Of a DNA stretch of 64,000 nt, positions 53,065-62,165 are shown one piece after another. Within the stretch, counting starts at the first letter, position 1. Each line of letters begins with the position of its first letter. The stretch spans positions 2,604,001 through 2,668,000 of the forward strand of contig NZ_CP032155.1 of assembly GCF_008329905.1 (NCBI RefSeq), written 5' to 3'. The notes under the pieces were generated by a model. The model had not been told where the DNA came from. It worked only from the letters and a program-made list of their open reading frames with translations, and did not search any database. The position numbers and the translations under genes are program-made. Source of the stretch: Mycobacterium sp. ELW1 (GTDB lineage Bacteria > Actinomycetota > Actinomycetes > Mycobacteriales > Mycobacteriaceae).

Positions 53065-54513
53065 TCAGTAGGCGAACGATAGGGGTGCGACTTCGTCGTC
53101 CCCGGGTGGGGTGGGCGGCGCCGGTTCGGCGTCGTGCTCGAGCGGGCCCGCGGTGACATAGCGGCGGACCAGGTAGAACCAGATCACCGCCAGCACCGCG
53201 TAAATGAGGGTGAACGAGATCAACGACACCCACACCAGTCCCGCTCCGTGCAGCGACACGCCCTGCCGAACGGTCAGCCGTACCAGCTGATCGCCGTCGG
53301 GATTGGGCGCGACCACCCAAGGCTGACGGCCCATCTCGGTAAACACCCAGCCGGCGATGGCGCCCAGAAACGGCGTCGGAATGGTCCACAGCGCGAAACG
53401 CGAGTACCAGCGACCGCCGGGCACCCGGCCGCGGCGCGTCAGCCACAGCGTGGCCAGTGCGAACAGCAACGGCACCGCCATCAGGCCGATCATCGCGCGG
53501 AACGCCCAGTAGGTGACGAACAGATTGGGCACGTACCAGCCGGGACCGAACTTCTGTTCGTATTGCTGCTGAAGGTCGTTGGTGCCCTGCAACGTCACGC
53601 CGCTGAACTTGCCCTCGGCCAGGAACGGCAGCGCGAAGGGCACTTCGATGACGCGGGTGATGCTGTCGCAGTTGTTGTGCGTTCCGACGGTCAGAAGAGA
53701 CAAGTCCGGATCGGTTTCGGTGTGGCACAACGATTCCGCGGCAGCCATCTTCATCGGCTGCTGGTGGAACATCAGCTTGCCTTGCACGTCGCCGGTGAAA
53801 AACAAACCGACACAGGCGACCAGCGCCACCAGTGAACCCAGGATCGCGCCCGGGCGGTACAGCGCGACCGCGTCCGGACTGCCTTTGGACCGCACCATCC
53901 ACCACGCGCACACGGCCGCCACGAACGTTGCGGCGGTGAGGAATGAGGCCGTGACCGCATGCCAGAAGGCGGCGACTCCGGTGTTGTTGGTGAACAACTC
54001 GACGATGCTCTGCAGTTCGGCGCGACCGGTCTGCGGGTTGAACCGGGTGCCCACCGGGTGCTGCATCCACGAATTCGCGGTGATGATGAAGAACGCCGAC
54101 AGGTTGACCGCGATGGCCACCAGCCAGATAGACGTCAGGTGTAGCCAGCGGGGGAGTCGGGTCCAGCCGAATATCCACAGCCCGATGAACGTCGACTCCA
54201 GGAAGAACGCGACCAGGCCCTCCAGCGCCAGCGGTGCGCCGAACACATCGCCGACGAAGCGGGAGTATTCGCTCCAGTTCATCCCGAATTGGAACTCCTG
54301 GACGATGCCGGTGGCGACACCGATGGCGAAGTTGATCAGGAAGATCTTGCCGAAGAATTTGGTCAGCCGATACCAGGCCGGGTTGTCGGTGAGCACCCAG
54401 ATCGTCTGCATGACAGCGATCAGCGGCGCCAGCCCGATGGTCAACGGGACGAAAATGAAGTGGTAGACCGTCGTGATTCCGAATTGCCACCGGGACACGT
54501 CAAGAGCGCTCAT
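53065..54513 (-). CDS. cydA: cytochrome bd oxidase subunit I
   Basis: 482 residues from ATG 54513, SD GGAGAG. All haem ligands are present: His18 (haem b595/d region, VYHFIF), His185 and Met394 (b558; AFWHAV and FTEMGRQPW), and Glu98 and Glu106 in ALEGLVAFFLEST. The quinol (Q) loop is of the short type (no E. coli-style insert). Reduces oxygen with menaquinol. First gene of cydABDC; the 110-base upstream region holds a large inverted repeat. Counterpart of Rv1623c. Confidence 0.97.
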   Translation of the reverse strand: MSALDVSRWQFGITTVYHFIFVPLTIGLAPLIAVMQTIWVLTDNPAWYRLTKFFGKIFLINFAIGVATGIVQEFQFGMNWSEYSRFVGDVFGAPLALEGLVAFFLESTFIGLWIFGWTRLPRWLHLTSIWLVAIAVNLSAFFIITANSWMQHPVGTRFNPQTGRAELQSIVELFTNNTGVAAFWHAVTASFLTAATFVAAVCAWWMVRSKGSPDAVALYRPGAILGSLVALVACVGLFFTGDVQGKLMFHQQPMKMAAAESLCHTETDPDLSLLTVGTHNNCDSITRVIEVPFALPFLAEGKFSGVTLQGTNDLQQQYEQKFGPGWYVPNLFVTYWAFRAMIGLMAVPLLFALATLWLTRRGRVPGGRWYSRFALWTIPTPFLGAIAGWVFTEMGRQPWVVAPNPDGDQLVRLTVRQGVSLHGAGLVWVSLISFTLIYAVLAVIWFYLVRRYVTAGPLEHDAEPAPPTPPGDDEVAPLSFAY

Positions 54514-54540
54514 CGCGGAACTCTCCAACCAACGAGAAAG

Positions 54541-54584
54541 GCGCGGATCGCCTATCTACGACGAAGTGTAGTAGTGATCCGCGC
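54541..54584. promoter_or_regulatory. long inverted repeat upstream of cydA
   Basis: GCGCGGATC (54541-54549) and GATCCGCGC (54576-54584) form a perfect 9-bp inverted repeat with a 26-base centre that itself contains CTAC/GTAG. It lies 28 bases upstream of the cydA ATG, between the HdeD gene and cydA. It could be a binding site controlling the oxidase operon or a terminator/leader hairpin. Confidence 0.45.
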
Positions 54585-54623
54585 CGTTCGCGCTAGGGCC
54601 TTTTGGCCTTTGTGATGAGAATC

Positions 54624-55205
54624 CTAGGGAGCTGCGGCGGCGATTCGTTCGCCGAGGTTGTTCGAGGCCTTGCGGATTCCGAAGGAAGCCACCACCTCGA
54701 ACACCCCGAGCACGACCAGCCAGATGCCCACCACGAGGGTCAGCGTGGCCAGCGACGGGAACGGTGACGCCAGCACGACGATGCCGGCGATGAGGCTGAT
54801 GACGCCGACGAAGATCTCCCAGCCGCGGCCGGGGGTGTCCGGATCGCTGATCGCGGACACTGCGGTGGCGACGCCGCGGAAGATGAAGCCCACGCCGATC
54901 CAGATCGCCAGCAGCAGAATGGAGTTCTGGATGCTGCGGAAGCACAGCACCGCCAGGATCAGGGCCGCGGCACCGCTGATGAACAGCATGACCCGGCCAC
55001 CGGCCGACACGTGCAGGGTGAAGGCGTGGAACACCTGCGAGATGCCGGTCACCAGTAGGTAGGCGCCGAAGAAGATCGCGGCGACGAGGATCGAGATTCC
55101 CGGCCAGACGAGTACGAGGATGCCGAGGACGAGCGACAGAACGCCCGACAGCAGGACCGACTTCCACAGATGCGGCAGAAGCGGCGGGGCAGAGGTGGTT
55201 GTCAT
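54624..55205 (-). CDS. HdeD-family (DUF308) membrane protein
   Basis: 193 residues from ATG 55205. Six hydrophobic helices in three pairs, the DUF308/HdeD repeat pattern (e.g. LLSGVLSLVLGILVLVWPGISILVAAIFFGAYLLVTG, and FVGVISLIAGIVVLASPFPSLATLTLVVGIWLVV). Related to the acid-resistance protein HdeD; role in mycobacteria is unknown. Counterpart of Rv1624c. Same strand as cydA, which starts 110 bases downstream. Confidence 0.88.
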   Translation of the reverse strand: MTTTSAPPLLPHLWKSVLLSGVLSLVLGILVLVWPGISILVAAIFFGAYLLVTGISQVFHAFTLHVSAGGRVMLFISGAAALILAVLCFRSIQNSILLLAIWIGVGFIFRGVATAVSAISDPDTPGRGWEIFVGVISLIAGIVVLASPFPSLATLTLVVGIWLVVLGVFEVVASFGIRKASNNLGERIAAAAP

Positions 55206-55272
55206 GGCCGGAAGTGTTGCACAGCAGTTTGACGATCGACGGTATTTGAGCAGTTCACCGGGTGAATTGACA

Positions 55273-55596
55273 TCAAAGAGCGTCGTCGTCGTCACCGCGT
55301 TCGTGCAGTGACAGCCAGTACAGCATGGTGATCAGTCCGAAAATCAGCAGCGCGGCGATCAGATCGGACCATTGGAACGGGTAGACCTCGCCGTCGATGG
55401 ACAGCACCATCACGGTCTCGGCGACAGCGAAGAACAGAAAGAAGACGCCGAGGAACCGCCGGGCCGCCGAACGGTGCAACCGGGTCCGGCGGACTTCCAC
55501 CATCAGGCTCAGCAGCAGCACCGGCAGCACCTGCGCGAGGGTCTGGGCCGTGGGGCCGTCCATGATGACGAAGTGGACGCGATTCAGGTCAGGCAC
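55273..55596 (-). CDS. small membrane protein, hypothetical
   Basis: 107 residues from GTG 55596 (ATG 55563 would give 96). Three predicted transmembrane segments (TLAQVLPVLLLSLMVEV, FLGVFFLFFAVAETVMVL, SDLIAALLIFGLITMLYWLSL) and an acidic tail RGDDDDAL. No family recognised. Divergent from the amino-acid ABC transporter genes. Confidence 0.65.
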   Translation of the reverse strand: MPDLNRVHFVIMDGPTAQTLAQVLPVLLLSLMVEVRRTRLHRSAARRFLGVFFLFFAVAETVMVLSIDGEVYPFQWSDLIAALLIFGLITMLYWLSLHERGDDDDAL

Positions 55597-55642
55597 GACG
55601 GGCCACGCTAGCTGTGCGTACCTGTGGATCCGCTGCCAGATG

Positions 55643-55669
55643 GTTACGGTGCTACTACTGTTCCGTTAC
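55643..55669 (+). promoter_or_regulatory. GlnR-like phased GTTAC repeats upstream of the ABC transporter
   Basis: GTTAC (55643-55647) and GTTAC (55665-55669) are direct repeats 22 bases apart with an ACTAC in the middle (GTTAC-n6-ACTAC-n6-GTTAC). The 11-base phasing resembles actinobacterial GlnR boxes. About 80 bases upstream of the solute-binding protein gene. Weak match on the middle half-site. Confidence 0.35.
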
Positions 55670-55747
55670 CGGGAGTACAAAACCCGGATGAGGCCACTAT
55701 GTTTCGGGCAGGACGGCCCGGGATGCAGTCAACAGAAAGAGGCAACC

Positions 55748-56644
55748 GTGCAGAAATGGTGTCGCATTGCCGGAGTGGTAGCCGTAGCGGGTGCCATGGC
55801 CCTGTCCGGCTGCAGCAGCAAGAGTGACTCTGGCGCAGGTCCGTCGACCGCGACCACGGCGGCCAAGGCGCAGAAGGTCGACGAGATCGCCGCGACTGTT
55901 CCCGACGACATCAAGAAGTCGGGCAAGCTGGTCGTCGGGGTGAACATCCCTTACGCGCCCAACGAATTCAAGGATTCCAGCGGCAAGATCGTCGGCTTCG
56001 ACGTCGACTTGATGAACGCCATCGCGTCCACCTTGGGGTTGACGGCCGACTTCCGCGAAGCGGACTTCGCCAAGATCATCCCCTCGATCCAGCAGGGCAC
56101 CTTCAACGTCGGAATGTCGTCGTTCACCGACACCAAGGAACGCCAGCAGTCGGTGGACTTCGTCGACTACTTCAACGCGGGCATCATGTGGGCGCAGCGG
56201 CCCGGCTCGCCGATCGACCCGAACAACGCGTGCGGCAAGAAGGTCGCCGTGCAGGCGACCACCACCGAGGAAACCGACGAGCTCCCCAAGAAGAGCAAGG
56301 CGTGCACCGATGCAGGTAAGCCGGCCATCGAGATCCTGAAGTTCGACGGGCAGGACGCCGCCACCAACGCGGTGGTACTCGGCCAGGCCGACGCCATGTC
56401 GGCGGACTCGCCGGTGACCGCGTACGCCATCAAGCAGAGCAACGGCAAGCTCGAAGCCGCCGGTGAGATCTTCGACTCGGCTCCGTACGGTTGGCCGGTC
56501 GCCAAGGGATCGCCGTTGGCCGCGTCCCTGCAGAAGGCGCTCGAACACCTCATCGAGACCGGTGATTACAAGACGATCGCCAGCAACTGGGGTGTCGAAG
56601 CCGGAATGATCACCAAGCCGGTCATCAACGGGGGGACCAGCTAA
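55748..56644 (+). CDS. amino-acid ABC transporter substrate-binding lipoprotein
   Basis: 298 residues from GTG 55748; lipobox ALSGC (Cys about 22). Family 3 solute-binding protein: KLVVGVNIPYAPNEFKDSSGKIVGFDVDLMNAIASTLG (ligand site), then FADIIPSIQQG-like AKIIPSIQQGTFNVGMSSFTDTKERQQSVDFVDYF, and a C-terminal APYGWPVAKGSPLAASLQKAL. Binds a polar amino acid, most likely; identity unknown. First gene of a three-gene importer whose permease is disrupted. Confidence 0.92.
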   Translation: MQKWCRIAGVVAVAGAMALSGCSSKSDSGAGPSTATTAAKAQKVDEIAATVPDDIKKSGKLVVGVNIPYAPNEFKDSSGKIVGFDVDLMNAIASTLGLTADFREADFAKIIPSIQQGTFNVGMSSFTDTKERQQSVDFVDYFNAGIMWAQRPGSPIDPNNACGKKVAVQATTTEETDELPKKSKACTDAGKPAIEILKFDGQDAATNAVVLGQADAMSADSPVTAYAIKQSNGKLEAAGEIFDSAPYGWPVAKGSPLAASLQKALEHLIETGDYKTIASNWGVEAGMITKPVINGGTS

Positions 56645-56649
56645 CCGAT

Positions 56650-57570
56650 ATGGCTGTCGACGAGTCGGCTCCATCTGCCATCAACGCAGTACCGCTTCGT
56701 CATCCCTGGCGGTGGGTGGGGGCGGTCGTCATCATCGTCCTGGTCGGCCTCTTCATCTACGGGGCGGCCACCAACCCGGCCTACGGCTGGTCCACGTACG
56801 GCGAGTACCTGTTCAACGACCGAATAATGCTCGGTGTCTTCAACACCCTGCAGCTGACGGTGTATGCGATGGTGCTCGGCATCGTGCTCGGTGTGATCCT
56901 GTCGGTGATGCGATTGTCGCCGAACCCCGTATTCGGTTCGGTGGCATGGGTTTTCCTGTGGATCTTCCGCGGCACACCGGTGTAGGTGCAGCTGGTGTTC
57001 TGGGGTCTGATCCCGACGATCTATCAGCACATCCAGTTGGGGGTGCCGTTCGGGCCGTCGTTCTTCCATCTCGACCTGCAGAACCTGTCCATCCCGTTCC
57101 TGCTCGCGGTCATCGGTCTCGGCCTCAACGAGGCCGCCTACATGGCCGAGATCATCCGAGCCGGCATCACCTCGGTGCCCGAAGGGCAGTCGGAGGCCTC
57201 GACCGCGCTGGGCATGTCGTGGGGGATGACGATGCGCCGCACCGTGCTTCCGCAGGCGATGCGGGTCATCATCCCGCCGACCGGCAACGAGGTCATCAGC
57301 ATGCTGAAGACCACATCGCTGGTGACGGCCGTGCCGTATTCCTATGACCTGTACAGCATTGCCTCGCGGGAGATCGCGGCCCGAACCTTCGAGCCGGTGC
57401 CGATGCTGCTGGTGGCCGCGACGTGGTACCTGGTGATCACCAGCGTGCTGATGGTGGGGCAGTACTACCTGGAGAAGTACTTCTCCCGCGGCATCTCCCG
57501 GAAGTTGACCACCAAGCAGCTCGAGGCGTTGGCGAAGGCGCAGACCGGTACGGAGGCGGGACACGTATGA
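56650..57570 (+). pseudogene. amino-acid ABC transporter permease interrupted by an in-frame TAG
   Basis: The frame from ATG 56650 encodes a HisM/GlnP-type permease but has an amber stop at 56983-56985, exactly where the family has FRGTPVLVQLVFW: the sequence reads FRGTPV-stop-VQLVFWGL. The same frame continues without any gap to the stop at 57568-57570. The expected codon is TTG or CTG for Leu, so one T>A change in TTG would explain it. The downstream part carries the EAA loop (EAAYMAEIIRAGITSVPEGQSEASTALG) that contacts the ATPase. Restart at GTG 56986 would miss the first three helices. Either a real mutation or a base-call error. It overlaps the ATPase gene by 4 bases. Confidence 0.88.
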
Positions 57571-58334
57571 CCGGCGAACCCATGGTGCGCGCCGAGCGGG
57601 TGTGCAAGGATTTCGGCGCCCTGTCGGTGCTCAAAGGTGTGACGCTGTCGGTCGACCGCGGCAAGGTGCTGGTACTTGTCGGACCGTCGGGCTCCGGCAA
57701 GTCGACGTTCCTGCGGTGCATCAATCACCTCGAAACTGTCAGTGCGGGAAGGCTTTACGTCGACGGCGATCTCATCGGGTATCGCGAGCGTGGCGACAAG
57801 CTCTATGAGATGCCTCCGCGCGAGGCCGCCAAACAGCGCCGTGACATCGGCATGGTGTTCCAGCATTTCAATCTTTTCCCGCACCGCACGGCGCTGGCCA
57901 ACATCATCGAATCGCCGGTGCACGTCAAACGGGTCAAGAAAGCCGCCGCCGTCGAACGGGCTCAGGAACTGCTGAGCACGGTGGGGCTTTCGGACAAGGC
58001 CGACGCGTACCCGGCGCAGCTCTCCGGCGGACAGCAACAGCGAGTCGCGATCGCCCGCGCACTGGCGATGGACCCCAAGCTGATGTTGTTCGACGAGCCG
58101 ACCTCGGCGCTGGACCCCGAACTCGTCGGTGAGGTGCTGGGGGTAATGAAAAAACTTGCCAGCGAAGGCATGACGATGATCGTCGTGACGCACGAGATGG
58201 GGTTCGCCCGCGAGGTCGCCGACGAACTGGTGTTCATGGACGGCGGGGTGATCGTCGAAAGCGGACCGCCGCGGGACGTTCTGAGCAATCCGCAGCACGA
58301 CCGGACGAAGGCCTTCCTGTCCAAGGTCATGTAG
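57567..58334 (+). CDS. amino-acid ABC transporter ATP-binding protein
   Basis: 255 residues. Walker [13 protein letters not shown] (about 36), Q-loop [10 protein letters not shown], signature [15 protein letters not shown], Walker [16 protein letters not shown]-loop VTHEMGF. Polar amino-acid uptake type (GlnQ/HisP). Starts inside the permease stop (ATGA), and is intact although the permease is broken. Confidence 0.94.
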   Translation: MTGEPMVRAERVCKDFGALSVLKGVTLSVDRGKVLVLVGPSGSGKSTFLRCINHLETVSAGRLYVDGDLIGYRERGDKLYEMPPREAAKQRRDIGMVFQHFNLFPHRTALANIIESPVHVKRVKKAAAVERAQELLSTVGLSDKADAYPAQLSGGQQQRVAIARALAMDPKLMLFDEPTSALDPELVGEVLGVMKKLASEGMTMIVVTHEMGFAREVADELVFMDGGVIVESGPPRDVLSNPQHDRTKAFLSKVM

Positions 58335-58397
58335 CGCCGTGACGAGGATGACAGCGAATCGGGGCAGAAATGCCCGTCACAGCCTGTTGTATCAACC

Positions 58398-58895
58398 ATG
58401 ACGACAGCGACCGGACAACGACGACATTCCGCAGAAGTAACCGGATTCCAGGCCTCACCCGAGCTGACACGCAACCTGCAGCGAGTCCTGGTGGACCTCA
58501 TCGAATTGCACCTGCAGGGCAAGCAGGCGCACTGGAACGTCGTCGGAACCAACTTCCGCGACTTGCACCTGCAGCTCGACGAGCTCGTCGACTTCGCCCG
58601 CGAATCCAGTGACACGATCGCCGAGCGGATGCGTGCCCTGGATGCCGTGCCCGACGGCCGCTCCGACACCGTCGCGGCAACCACGAGCGTCCCGCAGATC
58701 CCCGGCTACGAACACAACACTGGCGAAGTGGTCGACCTGATCACCACGGCGATCTACGCCGTCGTGGACACCATGCGCGACGTGCACGACGCTGTCGACG
58801 CCGAAGATCCCACCACCGCCGACCAGCTGCACCAGATGATCGACGGGCTCGAGAAGCTGGCGTGGCTGCTCAAGTCGGAGAACCGCAAGGTCTAA
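58398..58895 (+). CDS. dps: Dps-family DNA-binding ferritin
   Basis: 165 residues. Four-helix ferritin fold, ferroxidase site at the dimer interface: His in GKQAHWNVVGTNF, and Asp/Glu in LDELVDFARESSDTIAERM. Forms a dodecamer that oxidises and stores iron and shields DNA in starvation and peroxide stress. A dps-like gene next to the Rv1625c-type cyclase matches the M. smegmatis Dps2 locus. ATG 58398; convergent with the cyclase gene, ends overlapping by 4 bases. The upstream gap 58335-58397 holds a small GGGCA-GAAA-TGCCC hairpin (58362-58374). Confidence 0.93.
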   Translation: MTTATGQRRHSAEVTGFQASPELTRNLQRVLVDLIELHLQGKQAHWNVVGTNFRDLHLQLDELVDFARESSDTIAERMRALDAVPDGRSDTVAATTSVPQIPGYEHNTGEVVDLITTAIYAVVDTMRDVHDAVDAEDPTTADQLHQMIDGLEKLAWLLKSENRKV

Positions 58896-60238
58896 CCGGT
58901 TGGACTTTCGACCCGCCCAGTCTCTTCCTGGGCGGGTTGATCGCTGTCCGGGCCCGTTTCGGTGCGGCGGTCGACCAGATACCAGGTGTGCATCAGGCCC
59001 TTGCCCTTCACGTCGACGTCGCCGCGCTCCTCGAGGACGAACCGGCTCCGCAGCCGTTCGTAGACATCCTGGGGGACCTGTATTCGGCCCTCGGGGTCGG
59101 TGGTCTCCATGCGGGATGCGACGTTGACCGCGTCGCCCCACACGTCGTAGAAGAACCGGCGGGCGCCGACCACGCCGGCGACCACCGGGCCTGCGGCCAT
59201 CCCCATCCGCAGCGGCACGAGCTGACCGTTGGGGTCGCGCAGATCGCGGACCGCCTTGGCCATGTCGAGTGCGAGATTCGCCAGCGCCTCGGCGTGATCG
59301 TCCCGGGGCTCGGGCACGCCACTGACGACCATGTAGGAGTCGCCGGTGGTCTTGATCTTCTCCAGGCCGTGCTTGTCGACCAGGCGGTCGAAGGTGGTGT
59401 AGAGCCGGTCGAGGAAGCGCACCAGCTCGGCGGGTGCGATCTGGCTGGCCCGTTCGGTGAAGCCGGCGATGTCGGCGAACAGGATAGAGGCGTCGTCGTA
59501 TCGGTCGGCGATCGTGCCGCGGGCCGGGTCTTTGAGCCGCGCCGCGATGGTGGCGGGGAGGATGTTGGCCAACAGCGCCTCGGAGCGCAGGTACTCGAAT
59601 TCCATTGCGGCTTCGGCGCGCGAGACTTCCCGCATGGCGTACCAGACCGTCGCGAAGATCATCACGCAGGCGGACACCGTGGTGATCACGAAGCCGGCGT
59701 TGACCAGCCAGCGCGGCTGGATTCCGGTGTCGCCGGGAACCAGGAACTGCGATGCGATGGTCAGCCCGGCGCCGATCGCCACCACCATCGAGGCCAGCAC
59801 GACGTGCTCGACGCCGAGCACGAGAACGGCCAGTGACGCCGACACCAGGTAATAGAACTGGATGCCGGAGTCGGTCCCGACCTGCCAGCCGACGATCGTC
59901 AGCGACAGGAAGGCGAAGAAGATGAATGCCAGCGCGGCAATGCTCTCGCCGAAGCGGTGCAGCAGCGGGATGACCCCGAAGATCGCCGCGGTGCCGAGAT
60001 TGACCAGCCCGATGGCCACCAAGTGATCGGCGGTGATGAACTGCAGGATCCCGATGACGGCGGTGACGACGGCGGCCATGGTCGCCGCGATGTTGAGCAC
60101 CCGCTGACGGCGCGTGATCGACTCGGCCCAATGCAGGTTGCGAGCCGGCGCGCGGCGCTGCATCTTCTCGCAGTCCGCGCGCTGAGCCGGCCCGTCCGAC
60201 GGCACCGAACCAGCGCATTTCCGCAGGGTGCCCACCAA
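58892..60238 (-). CDS. cya: class IIIa membrane adenylate cyclase (Rv1625c-type)
   Basis: 448 residues from TTG 60238 (GTG 60235 is one codon later; a TAGGCT -10 lies 3 bases upstream). Cytosolic N-tail, six transmembrane helices (about 48-200), a linker helix (SRAEAAMEFEYLRSEALLANILP), and one catalytic domain. Residues matching the mammalian-type site: metal Asp256 (FADIAG) and Asp300 (GDSYM), substrate Lys296 and Asp365 (FFYDVWGD), transition-state Asn372 and Arg376 (NVASRM). Works as a homodimer and makes cAMP; could feed the CRP-like site near glcP. Its 3' end contains the dps terminator hairpin. Confidence 0.95.
   Translation of the reverse strand: MVGTLRKCAGSVPSDGPAQRADCEKMQRRAPARNLHWAESITRRQRVLNIAATMAAVVTAVIGILQFITADHLVAIGLVNLGTAAIFGVIPLLHRFGESIAALAFIFFAFLSLTIVGWQVGTDSGIQFYYLVSASLAVLVLGVEHVVLASMVVAIGAGLTIASQFLVPGDTGIQPRWLVNAGFVITTVSACVMIFATVWYAMREVSRAEAAMEFEYLRSEALLANILPATIAARLKDPARGTIADRYDDASILFADIAGFTERASQIAPAELVRFLDRLYTTFDRLVDKHGLEKIKTTGDSYMVVSGVPEPRDDHAEALANLALDMAKAVRDLRDPNGQLVPLRMGMAAGPVVAGVVGARRFFYDVWGDAVNVASRMETTDPEGRIQVPQDVYERLRSRFVLEERGDVDVKGKGLMHTWYLVDRRTETGPDSDQPAQEETGRVESPTG
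58911..58937 (+). terminator. dps terminator hairpin inside the cya coding end
   Basis: ACCCGCCCAG and CTGGGCGGGT form a perfect 10-bp stem with a 7-base loop, 16 bases after the dps stop. It lacks a T-run (TTGATC follows), as is common in actinobacterial terminators. It lies within the last codons of cya on the other strand. Confidence 0.55.
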
Positions 60239-60244
60239 CGCAGC

Positions 60245-61213
60245 CTATCGGTTGGCGGCAAGCACCGAGAGGAGTTCGTAGCTGACGTGGGCGGCGGCGA
60301 TCCCGGTCATCTCGGCGTGGTCGTAGGCCGGGGCCACCTCGACGATGTCGGCGCCGACCACATCGAGGCCCACCAGCCCGCGCAATGTGTTGAGCAGTTC
60401 GCGCGACGTCAACCCGCCGGCTTCCGGGGTTCCGGTGCCCGGCGCATGCGCGGGATCGAGCACGTCGATGTCGACCGAGACGTACACCGGCCCGCCCTCG
60501 AGACGCTTGCGCATACGTTCGACAATGCTTGTCACACCGTCGAATTCGTAGTCATCGGAGCGGATCACCTGGAAGCCCAGAACGGCGTCGTCCTCCAGGT
60601 CGGTCTTGCTGTAGAGCGGGCCGCGGATGCCCATGTGCAGCGACCTCTCCATGTCGATCAGCCCTTCCTCGCTGGCTCGCCGGAACGGTGTGCCATGGGT
60701 GTAGGGCGCGCCGAAATAGGTGTCCCAGGTATCGAGGTGGGCGTCGAAATGCAGCACCGCCACCGGTCCGTGGTCGCGGGCCAGTGAGCGCAGGATCGGC
60801 AGGGCGATGGTGTGGTCGCCGCCGATGGTCAGAACGGTCGACCCATCCTTGCGCAGGTCGGTCATCGCGGTGTCGATCGTGGTGATCGCCTCGTCGATGT
60901 CGAACGGGTTGACCGCGATATCGCCGCAGTCGGCCACCTGCTGGGCGTTGAACGGACTGACCCCCAACGCCGGGTTGAACGGCCGCAGCAGCTTGGAGGC
61001 CGCGCGGACATGCGAGGGCCCGAATCGCGCTCCGGGCCGGTAGGACACCCCGCTGTCGAAGGGCACCCCGACGATACGGACGTCGGCACCGGGCACCTCG
61101 GAGATCCGCGGCAACCGTGCGAAGGTCGACGGCTCGGTGTAGCGCGGGTACTTCGTGGCGTCGACCTGCCCGACAATGCCGGGGCCCGGCACATCGTTGC
61201 CGTCGGGTGCCAT
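60245..61213 (-). CDS. speB: agmatinase / ureohydrolase
   Basis: 322 residues from ATG 61213, SD GGAGGAAAC. Dimanganese site motifs: GGDHT (His, about residue 147), FDAHLDTWD, and [20 protein letters not shown] family with agmatinase, guanidinobutyrase and proclavaminate amidinohydrolase; the substrate-loop residues do not fix which one. Releases urea from a guanidino compound. Divergent from the nitrilase gene with 45 bases between starts, so the two may share control. The long open frame upstream is a shadow. Confidence 0.88.
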   Translation of the reverse strand: MAPDGNDVPGPGIVGQVDATKYPRYTEPSTFARLPRISEVPGADVRIVGVPFDSGVSYRPGARFGPSHVRAASKLLRPFNPALGVSPFNAQQVADCGDIAVNPFDIDEAITTIDTAMTDLRKDGSTVLTIGGDHTIALPILRSLARDHGPVAVLHFDAHLDTWDTYFGAPYTHGTPFRRASEEGLIDMERSLHMGIRGPLYSKTDLEDDAVLGFQVIRSDDYEFDGVTSIVERMRKRLEGGPVYVSVDIDVLDPAHAPGTGTPEAGGLTSRELLNTLRGLVGLDVVGADIVEVAPAYDHAEMTGIAAAHVSYELLSVLAANR

Positions 61214-61246
61214 GTTTCCTCCTCTGCCGGTTCCTTGCGGCGAGGT

Positions 61247-61252
61247 TAGCCT
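61247..61252 (+). promoter_or_regulatory. -10 element of the nitrilase gene
   Basis: TAGCCT (TANNNT) ends 6 bases before ATG 61259; predicted leaderless promoter. Confidence 0.4.
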
Positions 61253-61258
61253 GCAAGG

Positions 61259-62056
61259 ATGACCCGGATCGCGTGCGCTCAGATCGACCCCACCATCGGC
61301 GCGCTGGCCGACAACGTCGACTTGTCGACGCGTGCGGTTGCCGACGCCGTCGCGCAGGGCGCCGATGTCGTGGTGCTGCCGGAGCTGGCCACCTCCGGCT
61401 ATATGTTCGCTGATGCCGACGAAGCCCGCTCGGTGGCGTTGCACCCGACCGACCCGGCGTTCGACGGGTGGCGCTCCGCCGCTGGGGACGCGATCGTGAT
61501 CGGCGGGTTCTGCGAGCTCGGTGACGACGGGTTGCTGTACAACAGCGCGGTCGCGCTCGACCGCGACGGAGTGCTCGCGACCTACCGCAAAACACATCTG
61601 TGGGACCGGGAGAAGCTCATCTTCACCCGCGGCGCGGAGCTGCCCTCGGTGCTGAAGACACGGCACGGGGCAATCGCGGTGATGGTCTGCTACGACCTGG
61701 AGTTCGGTGAGGTGACCCGTCAAGTGGCCGTCGACGGCGCGGAATTGATTGTGGCGCCGGTGAATTGGCCGCTGTTCCCGCGTCCTAAGGGTGAGCGGCC
61801 CGGCGAGGTGATCACAGCGATGTCCACGGCCCGGCTCAATCGGGTGGTGGTCGCGGTGTGTGATCGCGCCGGAGTCGAACGTGACCAGCCGTGGACCGAG
61901 GGCAGTGTGATCATCGACCCCGACGGCTGGGTGGTCGCTGCGGCCGGGCCGGGACCGGGCCTGGCCATCGCCGATGTGGATCTGTCCGCCACGCACGACA
62001 AGACACTCACCGAGTACGTCGACCTGCTCTCCGATCGACGCCTGGACCTCTACTGA
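61259..62056 (+). CDS. carbon-nitrogen hydrolase (nitrilase superfamily)
   Basis: 265 residues. Catalytic triad: Glu in VLPELATSG (about 42), Lys in ATYRKTHLW (about 110) and Cys in VMVCYDLEF (about 143). Short nitrilase-superfamily amidase, possibly an omega-amidase or N-carbamoylputrescine amidase. Its neighbour across the divergent promoter is an agmatinase, so a polyamine-linked amide is an attractive but unproven substrate. The C-terminus ends [11 protein letters not shown]. Confidence 0.88.
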   Translation: MTRIACAQIDPTIGALADNVDLSTRAVADAVAQGADVVVLPELATSGYMFADADEARSVALHPTDPAFDGWRSAAGDAIVIGGFCELGDDGLLYNSAVALDRDGVLATYRKTHLWDREKLIFTRGAELPSVLKTRHGAIAVMVCYDLEFGEVTRQVAVDGAELIVAPVNWPLFPRPKGERPGEVITAMSTARLNRVVVAVCDRAGVERDQPWTEGSVIIDPDGWVVAAAGPGPGLAIADVDLSATHDKTLTEYVDLLSDRRLDLY

Positions 62057-62122
62057 AAAGCCGTCTAAAAGTTTGCTTGAGGGGTATGCTCTCCCCATTG
62101 GACCCACAGCGCTTTTCCAGTA

Positions 62123-62141
62123 AAGTGGCTTTTCGCCACTT
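62123..62141 (+). promoter_or_regulatory. 5' leader hairpin of the small lipoprotein gene
   Basis: AAGTGGC (62123-62129) and GCCACTT (62135-62141) with a TTTTC loop, 25 bases before ATG 62166. The region 62057-62165 also has a TTGAGG hexamer but no clear -10; the hairpin may be a terminator for the nitrilase gene or a leader element. Confidence 0.35.
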
Positions 62142-62165
62142 CGGCGTACACAGATAGGAAACATT

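Noticed and set aside
56986..57570. A separate small permease gene starting at GTG 56986
   Set aside because: It continues the same frame directly after the TAG and supplies the second half of one conserved permease; a broken gene is simpler.
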